From Streptomyces sp. NBC_00335 (GTDB taxonomy: Bacteria > Actinomycetota > Actinomycetes > Streptomycetales > Streptomycetaceae), in the NCBI RefSeq assembly GCF_036127095.1, contig NZ_CP108006.1, positions 310,001 to 374,000 on the forward strand: a stretch of 64,000 bases of DNA, read 5' to 3'. A program made the translations under genes and the position numbers. Positions 42,232-51,104 of this stretch are shown in pieces. Within the stretch, counting starts at the first letter, position 1. Each line of letters begins with the position of its first letter. The notes below the pieces were generated by a model. It searched no databases. It was not told where the DNA came from and saw nothing but the letters and a program-made list of their open reading frames with translations.

Positions 42232-42756
42232 ATGCACCTCAACCCTTACGGCGAGTATGCCGTGCTCCTCGCCCGTTCCCTGGCCGACGACTGGCCCGGC
42301 ACCCGGTCCGGGATCGTCGAGCGGACGCGCGAGTTCGGCATGACGATGCCCTTCCCCGAGCGGCCCGACGATCACGCCCGCTGCCGGGCGGTGCTGGATG
42401 ACTGGATCCGGGTCGTCGACGCCCGCGACCCGGACGAGCGGGCGGCGATCCTCAACGAGCAGATGGCCACCGCGACCGCGTATCCACGCCTGACCGACCA
42501 CAACGGCGAGGGCTGGCACCTGCACTACCGCGACGTCGACGACGACCTGGCGCGAGTCCTGCACGCCGTGTTCAGCGTCGGCACGGCCCTCCACCTGACG
42601 ACTCGCGGCATGAACCGCCTCGGCCGGTGCGCGGCCGACCCCTGCACGAACGTCGTCGTCGACACCTCGCGCAACGGCACCCAGCGGTACTGCTCACCGC
42701 GCTGCGGCAGCCGCGACGCCGTCCGCCGCCACCGCGCTCGCCTGCGCGAGCGGTGA
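42232..42756 (+). CDS. CGNR zinc-finger (ABATE) regulator
   Basis: A 174-residue protein. The ABATE-type N-terminal domain (NPYGEYAVLLARSLADDWPGT...LRDWIRVVDA-like) is followed by the zinc finger CAADPCTNVVVDTSRNGTQRYCSPRCGSRDAVRRHR, with the Cys residues at about 143, 148, 164 and 168. Such proteins are putative stress-inducible regulators. The ATG is 6 bases after TGTAAT (42220-42225), so the transcript may be leaderless. Its short divergent spacing from the LysE gene implies shared control. Confidence 0.9.
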   Translation: MHLNPYGEYAVLLARSLADDWPGTRSGIVERTREFGMTMPFPERPDDHARCRAVLDDWIRVVDARDPDERAAILNEQMATATAYPRLTDHNGEGWHLHYRDVDDDLARVLHAVFSVGTALHLTTRGMNRLGRCAADPCTNVVVDTSRNGTQRYCSPRCGSRDAVRRHRARLRER

Positions 42757-43022
42757 CGGCTCGCGCCGCGCGCCTGCTCGCCGAGGACGGCCTCGTGCCA
42801 CCGTCCCGGTCGCGGCCGTCAAGGGACGGCCGTGACGACACGGCCGCACCGGCCTCCGGTTAATCCTTTGCCGAGGAACCGACGGACCGGCTACGTTCTC
42901 CCGGCCGTCCCTGTTGATCCGGACCGGCACCGTCGACGAGGAGGTGTGGAGCACATGCGCAGGAGTGCCCGGCAGTTGAGCCCGCGTACTGACCTTTGCC
43001 ACCTCCTCACGACGGAGACACC

Positions 43023-43901
43023 TTGTCGCTCCACATCACGCCGCTGACCGACCCCGCTCACGGGGCGCACAGCCGGCGCCTTGCATGGCTGGCGTCCGAC
43101 GCCGATGCCAACCCTGTCGGGACGGCCTTTCTGCGCCTGTTCGACGGCGGACAAGCGCACTTGGCCGAACTCACCCTCCACGTCCACCCCGTGGAGCGCC
43201 GCGAGGGCGTCGGCTCCCGGCTGCTCGACACTGCCGTGGCCGCCGCCCGGGACGACAACCGGCGCTGCGTCGTGGCGCAGGCCGGGGCCGGATCGCCCGG
43301 CGACGACTTCTTGGCGGCCCGCGGCTTCCGCAAGGTCCTCACTCTGAGGTTCGCCCGCCTGCCCCTGGCCGATGTGGACATCCCCTCCCTGGCGGAGATC
43401 ATCGAGCGTCCGCATTCCGGCTACCGGCTGGCGTCCTGGCAGGGAACCGTCCCCGACGATCTCGCCCAGACCTTCGCCGACTCACGTCGCGCCATGGACG
43501 ACATGCCCATGGAGGACACCGACCACGGCACCACGGCCTGGGACGTGGACCGGGTCCGGGCTGCGGCCAAGGCGGTCGAACAGCGCGGCGACCACCTGCA
43601 CACCGTCGTCGCCATCGACACCTCCAACGGCTCGATCGCCGGGTTCACCGAACTCGTCGTGCCCGGCGACGGCACAGGTGATGCCCAGCACTACGGCACC
43701 GGCGTCCTGCCCGAGCACCGCGGACACGGCCTCGGCCGATGGATGAAGGCCGAGTCGATCCGACAGGCCCACGGGGACCATCCGAACCTCGGCGGCCTCC
43801 TGACCGACACCGCCGACAGCAACACGCACATGAGACACATCAGCGACAGCCTGGGCTACCTGCCCACGCACACGACGCGCCAGTACCAGCTCGACCTGTA
43901 G
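43023..43901 (+). CDS. Tandem-domain GNAT acetyltransferase
   Basis: A 292-residue protein. TTG 43023 is chosen because ACGGAG lies 5 nt before it; a codon 27 bp earlier lacks a site. The first GNAT domain (LHVHPVERREGVGSRLLDTAVAAARDDN) and second GNAT domain (TGVLPEHRGHGLGRWMKAESIRQ...TDTADSNTHMRHISDSLGYLPT) each keep the acetyl-CoA loop (RREGVGSR; HRGHGLGR). The layout resembles mycothiol-synthase-like double-GNAT proteins, but the length and motifs indicate a general acetyltransferase. Substrate unknown. It is monocistronic. Confidence 0.88.
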   Translation: MSLHITPLTDPAHGAHSRRLAWLASDADANPVGTAFLRLFDGGQAHLAELTLHVHPVERREGVGSRLLDTAVAAARDDNRRCVVAQAGAGSPGDDFLAARGFRKVLTLRFARLPLADVDIPSLAEIIERPHSGYRLASWQGTVPDDLAQTFADSRRAMDDMPMEDTDHGTTAWDVDRVRAAAKAVEQRGDHLHTVVAIDTSNGSIAGFTELVVPGDGTGDAQHYGTGVLPEHRGHGLGRWMKAESIRQAHGDHPNLGGLLTDTADSNTHMRHISDSLGYLPTHTTRQYQLDL

Positions 43902-43913
43902 GGACGAGCAGGC

Positions 43914-43959
43914 GAGGCGGCGCCGGCCCCTGAACGTGCCTCGGGGCCGGCGCCGCCTC
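43914..43959. terminator. Strong bidirectional terminator
   Basis: GAGGCGGCGCCGGCCCC (43914-43930) and its exact reverse complement (43943-43959) form a 17-bp stem with a 12-nt loop between convergent genes. Confidence 0.88.
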
Positions 43960-43967
43960 TCGTCGGG

Positions 43968-45359
43968 TCAGCGGCAGGTGCGGCCGCCGTTGACGCAGCG
44001 CACCGCCCGGGCCATCAGCTGGTCCGGCATGACGTTGATGAAGTCCCCGTGGTCGGTGACCGGCTTGTGCAGTTGCTCGGGGAAGCTGTCCACCGCGAAG
44101 CGTGCGCCGGGGGGCGTCGCGTAGACGATCCGCTGCACCAGTTGCGGGACGGCCTTGAAGCCCGCCGGGCAGGAACCGTCGCGGGCGGCGAAGGCCACGT
44201 GGGTGCGGTGGTTGGCGCTGTCGGTGTTCTTTCCGTCCCAGCAGCTCTGGAAGGCGAACGTCCGTACCACGTCGGTGCCCTTGGGGCAGATCGGGTACTT
44301 GTCCTTCAGCTGGCGGTTTTCGAAGCCGGTGCAGCTCCACGAGGCGTTGGCGTTGGCCGGGCCGTTGGTGAAGGCCTTGGCGTCGCCCGTGATGATCCTC
44401 AGGAAGCGGGGCATGGCGGTGACCCGGGAGACGGGGCTGCCCTTGAACTGGATGGTCACCTGCTTGGGCCGCAGGATCGTGCCCACGTTGGCGTCCTGGC
44501 CGCCGCCGGGGGCTCCCGCGTCCTGCTCGGCCTTGCCGTCGCGCAGCCTCAGCACCGGCCAGTAGTAGGTGGACAGGTCTCCGTTCGTGCAGGTGGTCGC
44601 GGAGGCGGCGAGGCTGTTGTTGGTGGAGAAGGCGTCCGTGGTCTTGTTGCCGACGTAGTCGTGCATGTGGTGGGCGCCGTTGCTCACCCCGGGGGCGACG
44701 ATCACGTTGTCGGGGTTGAGGTGGCGCTCGTCGTTGCGGCCGCATTCCACGGAGAAGGAGCCCTTGGAGGCACCGGACTTGGGGTCCGGGCGCCGGACGT
44801 TCGGCTTCACCGATCCGATGGCCACGAAGTCGGAGCGGGCCGGCCCTCCCTTCAGGACGGTGTCCGCGCCGGCCCGGGCGGCCTCCTCCTCGGCGGCCGG
44901 TGCCTCCCGCATCGCGCAGGCGCTCAGCTCCGCCAGCCCGTCGGGGCGGGCGGCGGTCCGTCCGATCGCTTCGGAGACCCGGCCGATCGACGTGTCGCGC
45001 CGGTCCTTCAGCTCGCCCAGCAGCGCGTCCGCCGGCGCCCGGCCGGTGGCGAGCCGCTGGTAGGCCTCGGCGATCTGGGTGTCCAGACCGGCGAGTTCCC
45101 GGTCCACCTCGCCGCGCACCTGATCGGGAACCTCGCGCAGCCGCTCGCCGACGTCGGGGCAGTCAATGGTGGCCGTCACCGGCGCCGACCGCGCCGGGTC
45201 CTGGCCCGCGGAGGCCACCTGGCCCGCGATCACCACCCCGGCGCCGCCCAGGAGCAGTGCGGACGCCGCGGCGAGCGCCTTGTACAGGGGACGGACCTTG
45301 CGTTTGTGCCCTGCACCGTCCCGGCGCGCCGGGCCTTGCGTGGAGTCGTTGTCGTGCAT
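43968..45359 (-). CDS. Secreted DUF1996 protein
   Basis: A 463-residue protein. A cytosolic basic start (HKRKVRPLYKALAAASALLLGGAGVVIAGQVASAG) acts as a signal/anchor. Residues about 50-165 are helical. The DUF1996 domain follows from about 175: ECGRNDERHLNPDNVIVAPGVSNGAHHMHDYVGN, YYWPVLRLRDG, SWSCTGFENRQLKDKYPICPKGT, FQSCWDGKNTDSANHRTHVAF, CPAGFKAVPQLVQRIVYATPPG and DFINVM. The conserved His and Asp in HHMHDY suggest metal or catalytic function. Related fungal and bacterial proteins are secreted and some are linked with polysaccharide-binding modules; the activity is not established. It starts 9 bp after the DUF4142 stop. Confidence 0.9.
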   Translation of the reverse strand: MHDNDSTQGPARRDGAGHKRKVRPLYKALAAASALLLGGAGVVIAGQVASAGQDPARSAPVTATIDCPDVGERLREVPDQVRGEVDRELAGLDTQIAEAYQRLATGRAPADALLGELKDRRDTSIGRVSEAIGRTAARPDGLAELSACAMREAPAAEEEAARAGADTVLKGGPARSDFVAIGSVKPNVRRPDPKSGASKGSFSVECGRNDERHLNPDNVIVAPGVSNGAHHMHDYVGNKTTDAFSTNNSLAASATTCTNGDLSTYYWPVLRLRDGKAEQDAGAPGGGQDANVGTILRPKQVTIQFKGSPVSRVTAMPRFLRIITGDAKAFTNGPANANASWSCTGFENRQLKDKYPICPKGTDVVRTFAFQSCWDGKNTDSANHRTHVAFAARDGSCPAGFKAVPQLVQRIVYATPPGARFAVDSFPEQLHKPVTDHGDFINVMPDQLMARAVRCVNGGRTCR

Positions 45360-45368
45360 GTGATCACT

Positions 45369-46115
45369 TCACTTCCTCGGTCGGGTGTCGGTGGGAGGGG
45401 CGGGCGCGGGGACGGGGGGAGGGCTGTCCGCGAGACCCTCGAAATCGACCAGTCCGCTGGCTTCGAGGACCGCGATGTGGTCCAGGACCGTGGCGTTGGC
45501 GTCCGTGGCGAGCTCGCGGACCACGGAGTTGCGGGTCTGCGCCCGCACTTGGGCGACGAGCGTGAAGACCTTGCCGTGCGCCCGCCGCAGCAGCTGCACG
45601 AACAGCCGCTCGTACGTCGCCCCTTGGGCCCGTTCCAACTGGTCGAGCCAGGCCTGCTGCTGACCGGACGGCCGGTCCGGCAGTTCGACGCCGAGCGCCT
45701 GGCCCACCTCCAGGACCCTCCGGTCCAGTTCGGCGTGCCCTTCCACGAGGTGCTCGCCGGCCGTCCGCACCGATCTGCGGGTCCCCCGTTCCTGGGCCTG
45801 CTTGCCCGCGGGCAGTTCCCACAGGCCGGCGAGGCGGACCTTGCGCACGAACTCGCGGTCCTGCGCGGTCAGCGGCCCGAAGGCCGTGTTCATCACCCCG
45901 GCACCGTCGTCATCGGCGGAGGCGGAGGCGGGCGAGGCGGCGGGGGCGGACGCCGGGGCCGGGGCGGCCGTGGCGGTTCTTCCGCCGAAGCTCCGTACCG
46001 GTATCAGCAGCGCGATCAGCGTGAGGGCGAGGGCGCCGATGACGATGCCCGTGCCCATCACGTGTCGCGAAGCGACCGACATGCCGCCGACGTTCGTCCG
46101 ACGGATTGACAGCAC
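45369..46115 (-). CDS. DUF4142 membrane-anchored/secreted protein
   Basis: A 248-residue protein. GTG 46115 has AAGGAGG 4 nt upstream. A hydrophobic signal/anchor (GTGIVIGALALTLIALLIPV) is followed by an Ala/Pro-rich linker and the helical, ferritin-like DUF4142 domain: LTAQDREFVRKVRLAGLWELPAGKQAQERG...RRVLEVGQALGVELPDRPSGQQQAWLDQLERAQGATYERLFVQLLRRAHGKVFTLVAQVRAQTRNSVVRELATDANATVLDHIAVLEAS. It ends in a Pro-rich tail. DUF4142 proteins are periplasmic or secreted, of unknown function. Together with the DUF1996 gene it forms a two-gene cell-surface operon. Confidence 0.88.
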   Translation of the reverse strand: MLSIRRTNVGGMSVASRHVMGTGIVIGALALTLIALLIPVRSFGGRTATAAPAPASAPAASPASASADDDGAGVMNTAFGPLTAQDREFVRKVRLAGLWELPAGKQAQERGTRRSVRTAGEHLVEGHAELDRRVLEVGQALGVELPDRPSGQQQAWLDQLERAQGATYERLFVQLLRRAHGKVFTLVAQVRAQTRNSVVRELATDANATVLDHIAVLEASGLVDFEGLADSPPPVPAPAPPTDTRPRK

Positions 46116-46474
46116 TGTGCCTCCTTGGCTCCCGGGACGATCCGGGAGCCGCACGGAGCACGCCGCTCCCCGGTCCCCGGGTGCCAAGGGACGCTAGCGC
46201 CGACCACGCCTCCCCCACCGAAGGCCCATCCGGACTGGACAAACATCCGGGCGACCCGCCGAAAGGCTGCTACGGTGCCGCGCGCCCGGCCGCCGCACGG
46301 CCCGCGCTCCCGACGCCTGACGTGAGGACAAAAACCCCGGCGCGTCGGCCAGTTGTCCGGATTTCCGGTCATTCGCGAGGAGTAGAGGGACCCGCCCCTC
46401 AGGTGGATTCGCCCGGGCCGCGGGGTGACCCAGGGTGGGGGCGTACCACCGCCCACCCGAAAGGAACGGCCCTC
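46116..46474. other. Divergent intergenic region
   Basis: About 360 bp between the DUF4142 operon and the S33 peptidase gene. No convincing gene. It carries short inverted motifs such as GGTCCCCGGGTGCC-like sequence near 46170 and ATTTCCGGTCATT near 46360, but I cannot assign promoters. Confidence 0.4.
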
Positions 46475-48133
46475 GTGCGCAAGAAACGACTGGCATCCCT
46501 CCTGGCCTCCGCCGCGCTCCTCGCGAGCTCCGTGCCGCTGCTCGCGGCCGCCCAGGCTTCCGCCCTGCCCGCCGGTGCATCCCTGTCCGCCGACAGCGTC
46601 CTGTCCACCGACACCGAGATGTCCGCCGATACCTTCCGGGCCGATGCCGCGTACCTGCGGCAGAAGCCGGCCTGGCACCGGTGCGCCGCCGATCAGCCGG
46701 CCACCTACGAGTGCGCCAGCATCAAGGTGCCGCTCGACTACCGGCGGCCCGCCGGACGCACCCTCGACCTGGCGATATCCCGGGTGCGGAGCACGAACCC
46801 CGCCAAGCGCCACGGGGTCCTCCTGATGAACCCGGGCGGACCGGGCGGGAGCGGGCTCGATCTGCCGCTGGCCCTCGGCGAGGTGGTCCCCCCGGAGGTG
46901 GCCGAACAGTACGACCTCATCGGCTTCGATCCGCGCGGGGTCGGCGCCAGCAGTCCCATCAGCTGCGGGCTGACCGAGGCCGAGCAGGGCATCGACCGGC
47001 CGTACCGGCCCGGGTCCTTCCCCTCCGACGTGGCCTGGGCGCGGAACATCGCCGAGAAGTGCCGGGAGAAGGCCGGCTCCGTGCTCCCGTACATCACGAC
47101 CCGCAACACCGCACGCGACATGGACACGATCCGTGCCGTCCTGGGCGAGCGGAAGCTCTCGTACCTGGGCTACTCCTACGGGACGTACCTCGGCGCGGTG
47201 TACACGCAGATGTTCCCCGGCCGGACCGACCGCTTCGTACTCGACAGCGGCGTCGACCCGGACCTGATCTGGCGGAACATGTTCCGGAGCTGGGCCACGG
47301 AGTCCGAGCCGGCTTTCGCCCGGTGGACGCGGTGGGCGGCGGAACGCTCGGGCGAGTACCACCTGGGCGAGAGCCCCTCGGCCGTGTCGAAGACCTTCTG
47401 GGACCTGGTGGCGCGGGCCGACCGGGATCCGATCGTCTTCCAGGGGGAGAAGATCAACGGCGACGACATCCGCGGCGCCCGCGCGCTGTTCTTCTATCCG
47501 TCGCAGGTCACCCCGCTGGTGGCGGCCCTGAAGGACGCGGCCGACGGAAAGCCCGCCGTCACTCCCGGCGCCTCCGGGCCCGACTTCAACATGAAGCGGG
47601 CGCTCGCCGGCGAGTCCGGGCCGGCCCCGGCCGGGCCGGCCTCCGACAACGGCGTCGCCGTCCTCTGGAGCGTGGTGTGCGGGGACACGGACTCCTGGCC
47701 GCGCAATCCCGAGCGGTACCGTCGCGACGCGGTCCGGGACAAGGCCGCGTACCCGCTGTACGGCGACTTCGCCTCGAACATCAAGCCCTGCGCCTTCTGG
47801 CCGCGGCCGCTGGAGGCCGAGACCCCGATGAAGACGCGGGCCGCGGTGCTGACCGTGCAGAACGAGTGGGACTCGCAGACCCCGCTGGCCAGCGGCCAGG
47901 GCATGCACCGGGCGCTGAAAGGCTCGCGGATGGTGCTGGCTCTGGGCGCCGAGGGGCACGGGGTGTACCTGGCCGATCCCTCCTCCTGCGCCGCAGCCCC
48001 GGTCACCGCGTACCTGACCACCGGGCGGCTGCCCGCCGAGGACATCGCCTGCCGTACGCCGGCGCCCGGCGGGAACCGTCAGGTGGCGCCGGTGAAGCCG
48101 CTGCCGATTCCGTCCGGGCCCGGACGCTTCTGA
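46475..48133 (+). CDS. Secreted S33-family tripeptidyl aminopeptidase
   Basis: A 552-residue alpha/beta hydrolase, starting GTG 46475 with AAGGA 9 nt upstream. A signal peptide (VRKKRLASLLASAALLASSVPLLAAAQASA) is followed by a short Ser/Thr/Ala propeptide-like stretch. The catalytic Ser234 is in GYSYG, Asp466 in NEWDSQTP and His495 in GAEGHGVY. The oxyanion loop is MNPGGPGGSG. This is the Streptomyces SlpD/Tap class that removes tripeptides from extracellular proteins. C-terminal Cys residues (CAAAPV, CRTP) suit the family's C-terminal cap. It acts outside the cell in peptide scavenging or development. Confidence 0.93.
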   Translation: MRKKRLASLLASAALLASSVPLLAAAQASALPAGASLSADSVLSTDTEMSADTFRADAAYLRQKPAWHRCAADQPATYECASIKVPLDYRRPAGRTLDLAISRVRSTNPAKRHGVLLMNPGGPGGSGLDLPLALGEVVPPEVAEQYDLIGFDPRGVGASSPISCGLTEAEQGIDRPYRPGSFPSDVAWARNIAEKCREKAGSVLPYITTRNTARDMDTIRAVLGERKLSYLGYSYGTYLGAVYTQMFPGRTDRFVLDSGVDPDLIWRNMFRSWATESEPAFARWTRWAAERSGEYHLGESPSAVSKTFWDLVARADRDPIVFQGEKINGDDIRGARALFFYPSQVTPLVAALKDAADGKPAVTPGASGPDFNMKRALAGESGPAPAGPASDNGVAVLWSVVCGDTDSWPRNPERYRRDAVRDKAAYPLYGDFASNIKPCAFWPRPLEAETPMKTRAAVLTVQNEWDSQTPLASGQGMHRALKGSRMVLALGAEGHGVYLADPSSCAAAPVTAYLTTGRLPAEDIACRTPAPGGNRQVAPVKPLPIPSGPGRF

Positions 48134-48193
48134 TCCGGCGATCCGGTGACCCGGTGACCTAGCGATCCGGTGACCTGGCGATCCGGAGACCCG
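48131..48193. repeat. Degenerate GATCCGG-TGACC tandem repeat
   Basis: Beginning at the peptidase stop codon, units of CGATCCGGTGACCTGG recur about four times with drift up to 48193. It fills the gap before the convergent gene end at 48203. No clear hairpin. Confidence 0.7.
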
Positions 48194-48202
48194 GCCCGGG
48201 CC

Positions 48203-48658
48203 TCAGCCCAGCCGTGGGGACGCCTCCGCCGCCGCCTTGATCCGGCGGCCGAAGTCGGGGGCGTCCTTGCGCGCCGCGCTCAGGGCGAGGCCGACCAGGA
48301 GACGGCCGAAGCCGTGCCCGGTCAGGGTGTTGAAGACGCGCAACCGCGTCCGGCCTCCGGGGAGTTCGGACAGGTCGTAGCCGCCTTCGGCGGTCACCAG
48401 GTTGTGGCTCAGCTCCGTCCAGCGGATCCGCCCCGGCGCATCGAGTTCGGTGATCTGGAACTCCCGGGCGGTCTTCATTCCGGCGTCCTTCACCGTGCTG
48501 CGGAAGACCGTCCCGACGGCGGTCGGGGCGTCCGGGCTCCGGGTGATCCGCTGGACGCGCGGGCTGAACTCCGGGTCGTTGCGCCCGTCCGCGAGATACG
48601 CGAACACCTCGGCGACGGGCCGGTCGATCTCGACGCTCGCCTCGAACAGTCCGGACAT
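48203..48658 (-). CDS. SRPBCC/polyketide-cyclase-like protein
   Basis: A 151-residue START-like fold: MSGLFEASVEIDRPVAEVFAYLADGRNDPEFSPRVQRI, then RSTVKDAGMKTAREFQITELDAPGRIRWTELSHNLVTAEGGYDLSELPGGRTRLRVFNTLTGHGF, with a C-terminal helix. It has the hydrophobic-ligand pocket of the SRPBCC superfamily and no visible catalytic motif. It is soluble and monocistronic, and follows the FUSC gene on the same strand after 95 bp. Ligand unknown. Confidence 0.85.
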   Translation of the reverse strand: MSGLFEASVEIDRPVAEVFAYLADGRNDPEFSPRVQRITRSPDAPTAVGTVFRSTVKDAGMKTAREFQITELDAPGRIRWTELSHNLVTAEGGYDLSELPGGRTRLRVFNTLTGHGFGRLLVGLALSAARKDAPDFGRRIKAAAEASPRLG

Positions 48659-48753
48659 GTCCGCTCCTCACCACACGCCCCGCCGCCGGAGACAGAACCG
48701 GAACCCCTTCTTCCACGATCGCAGAGCCCCGCTCCGGCCGCACCGCCGCACCC

Positions 48754-50883
48754 TCAGGCCCCACCGGAGGCCGAGGGCCCGGCCCCGGCCCCCCGGTCGA
48801 ACAGCGCCACGTCCGCGGTCAGCGAGTCCAGCCAGGCCATCGCGGTGTAGAACACCGGCGGCGCGCCCTCGGGTCCGGCCCGGCGGGGGGCGGGACCGGC
48901 GGGACCGGGCTCCGGCGGCCCCGCGGTGTGGACGGGGTCCGCGGCCGCCGCCGCGCGGTGCAGCCCGGCTGCCACCCAGGCCCCGTACTCCCGGACCATC
49001 GCCTCCTCGCACGGGCCGGGTGGGGTGCCGGGGGGCCTGCGGCCGCCCCACAGGACGTGGTGGCCGGTCATCATCGCCGCCTGCCAGTCCTCGCCCGCGG
49101 CGGCGGCCGGACGCTGCCGTTCCGTCTGGTACTGGGCGTACGCGCTCTCCGCCAGGGCCAGCGCGTGCCGCACCCGCTGGTCGGGCTCCACCGCGCGGGC
49201 CCGGCCGAAGGCCGCCGTGGCCGCCTGGACGTCGTCGGCCGCGGCGTGCAGCAGCCCGGCCACGGCACGCCCCAGTTCGTCGTGGGCGCCGCGCGGCCAG
49301 GCCAACAGTCCGCACACCATCCCGATCGCACTGCCGACCAGTACGTCCAGGAACCGGACCTCGGCCAACTGCCACGTCACGGGGGCGAGCTGGGCGAAGG
49401 CCATGGCCACCACCAGGGTGAACATGGCCTGCGCCCAGCCGACGCCGCGCACGGGCCCGACGCAGAACGCGAACAGCATCAGCGGCGGCAACAGAAACGC
49501 GTACACCGTGCTCGCCTCCCCGGCCAGCGCGAGGACCCCGCCCGCGGCGACCGCGCCCACCAGGGTGCCGATCAGGGCGAGCCGGACGGTGGCCCGGGTC
49601 TGCACGGCGTTGGTGCGGGTCAGGCTGATGACGGCGAGCATCGCCCAGAACCCGTGCGGCAGGGAGTCCAGTCCGGCGACGGCCCGGGCGACGGCGAGGG
49701 CCACGCCGAGCCGGACGGCGTTCTGGAAGTGCACGGACCGGGGCCCGGTGTTCCCGGCCAGCCGGTACCACCAGAGCCGCACCGGCCCCTCCTCGGCGTA
49801 CCAGAACCGGTCGGGTGGCCCGGCGGCCGGTCCCACGCCCGGCCCCACCACGTCCGCGGCCCCCGCACGCCCCCGTACCGCGATCCCGGCGGCGCCGCGC
49901 AGCACGAGCGCGGCCTCCGCCAGCTCGACCAGGGCGGCGTTGCGGAACCCGGGCCCGGGCCCCGTCACGGGGGCCCGGGCGAGGGAGACCTGCAGGTCCC
50001 GCAGCCGCGAGGAGTCCGTCGCGGGCGGGCTCCCCGCAGCGAGCAGCCCGGCCGTCCCGGCGGCCGACTCGCGCACGGCCGCCACGAGGTCCAGCCCGGC
50101 CGTCGCGGTGGCCGGGCCGGGTTCCGGCGGGGGCAGGGACCGGAGGCGGGCCAGCAGGGTGCGGGCCGCCAGCCCGGTGTGGGCCAGCGCGCGTTCCCGT
50201 ACGCCGGGCCCCGCGGGCCGCTGCGCCTCCCCGACCCGGGAGGGCCGCAGGGACTGCTCCCGCTCCGCGGCGCGGGCGGCCTCCGCCGCGCGGAGGGTGT
50301 GGGGCGGCCGCTCCAGCACGGCGGCGTACCGCGACGCCTCGGCCGCGGCTGCGGCGGCCAGGTCCCGGTAGCCGGGGACGACCGGGTCGGGCAGGACGGT
50401 GGCTTCGGCGAGGATCAGCAGCAGGATCCCGACGACGGTGCCGGTCAGCCGCTGGCCGAGGGTGTCGGGGGCGTACGGCGGGAAGCTGGGCAGGATGTAC
50501 AGCAGCTGGAGCCCGGGCGCGGCGCCGGCCAGGCGGGGTCCGGCCGCCGAGGAGAAGGCCACGCAGAAACCGATGACCAGCATGCCCGCCACGGCGGCCC
50601 AGGTCCGCACCGACAGCCAGGTTCCCAGGGCCACCAGCGCGCAGGCGGCGGGGAGCACCCGGGCGACGACCCGGGCCCGCAGGTGTCCGCTGCCGGGGAT
50701 CCGGGAGAGCCCGGCCAGCGCGACGGCGGCGAAGAGCGCGTAGGTGGCCTCGACGGGCCGGTCCAGCCCGTACAGGAACACGTAGAAGCCGATGCCGGCG
50801 GCGAGGGTGACCCGGACGGCCCGCCGCGCGGCCGCCGGCAGGGGGCCGGTGCCCGTACGGAGCTCCATGAGGGCGGCACGCAC
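48754..50883 (-). CDS. FUSC-family membrane protein
   Basis: About 709 residues. GTG 50883 touches an AAAGG; ATG 50868 (MELRTGTG) is a possible later start. Two blocks of six hydrophobic helices (residues about 20-160 and 380-520) flank and are followed by soluble helical domains, as in fusaric-acid-resistance/aromatic-acid efflux FUSC proteins. ARAVAGLDSLPHGFWAMLAVISLTRTNAVQTRATVRLALIGTLVG is the FUSC_2 signature. It probably exports aromatic or amphipathic acids, or supports envelope stress tolerance. It is divergent from the TetR-P450 operon across 220 bp that contain a palindromic operator, so it could be co-regulated. Confidence 0.88.
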   Translation of the reverse strand: MRAALMELRTGTGPLPAAARRAVRVTLAAGIGFYVFLYGLDRPVEATYALFAAVALAGLSRIPGSGHLRARVVARVLPAACALVALGTWLSVRTWAAVAGMLVIGFCVAFSSAAGPRLAGAAPGLQLLYILPSFPPYAPDTLGQRLTGTVVGILLLILAEATVLPDPVVPGYRDLAAAAAAEASRYAAVLERPPHTLRAAEAARAAEREQSLRPSRVGEAQRPAGPGVRERALAHTGLAARTLLARLRSLPPPEPGPATATAGLDLVAAVRESAAGTAGLLAAGSPPATDSSRLRDLQVSLARAPVTGPGPGFRNAALVELAEAALVLRGAAGIAVRGRAGAADVVGPGVGPAAGPPDRFWYAEEGPVRLWWYRLAGNTGPRSVHFQNAVRLGVALAVARAVAGLDSLPHGFWAMLAVISLTRTNAVQTRATVRLALIGTLVGAVAAGGVLALAGEASTVYAFLLPPLMLFAFCVGPVRGVGWAQAMFTLVVAMAFAQLAPVTWQLAEVRFLDVLVGSAIGMVCGLLAWPRGAHDELGRAVAGLLHAAADDVQAATAAFGRARAVEPDQRVRHALALAESAYAQYQTERQRPAAAAGEDWQAAMMTGHHVLWGGRRPPGTPPGPCEEAMVREYGAWVAAGLHRAAAAADPVHTAGPPEPGPAGPAPRRAGPEGAPPVFYTAMAWLDSLTADVALFDRGAGAGPSASGGA

Positions 50884-50928
50884 CCTTTCAGCGTGCCACC
50901 GGGAGCCCGCGCGGTCCTGCGGTATCGC

Positions 50929-50978
50929 TTGACACTTCGTCAGGGAGGGCGCAACTTATATCGGCAGCCCGATATAAG
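50929..50978. promoter_or_regulatory. Promoter and TetR operator of the TetR-P450 operon
   Basis: CTTATATCGG (50955-50964) and CCGATATAAG (50969-50978) are perfect 10-bp arms around CAGC. TTGACA lies at 50929-50934, and an AT-rich -10 (AACTTA or TTATAT) overlaps the left arm, so a bound repressor would block transcription toward 51105. Two further CCCGATA half-sites follow at 50985 and 51072. Confidence 0.82.
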
Positions 50979-51104
50979 TAGGCACCCGATACAGGTCGGC
51001 ACCCGACAGGGACGCGGCACCCGGCGCGGCCCGGCATCCGACGCGGCCCGGCCCCCGACACGGGTCGCCGTCCCGATACGACCAGCACCCACCCCGGAGG
51101 CCCG

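Noticed and set aside
42955-43047. Short frame MRRSARQLSPRTDLCHLL... as another Cys leader peptide
   Set aside because: It lacks the usual leader-peptide middle and is not in front of a sulfur gene; it runs over the GNAT start.
48131-48193. GATCCGG repeats as a CRISPR-like array
   Set aside because: Units are short, continuous and degenerate with no unique spacers and no cas genes.
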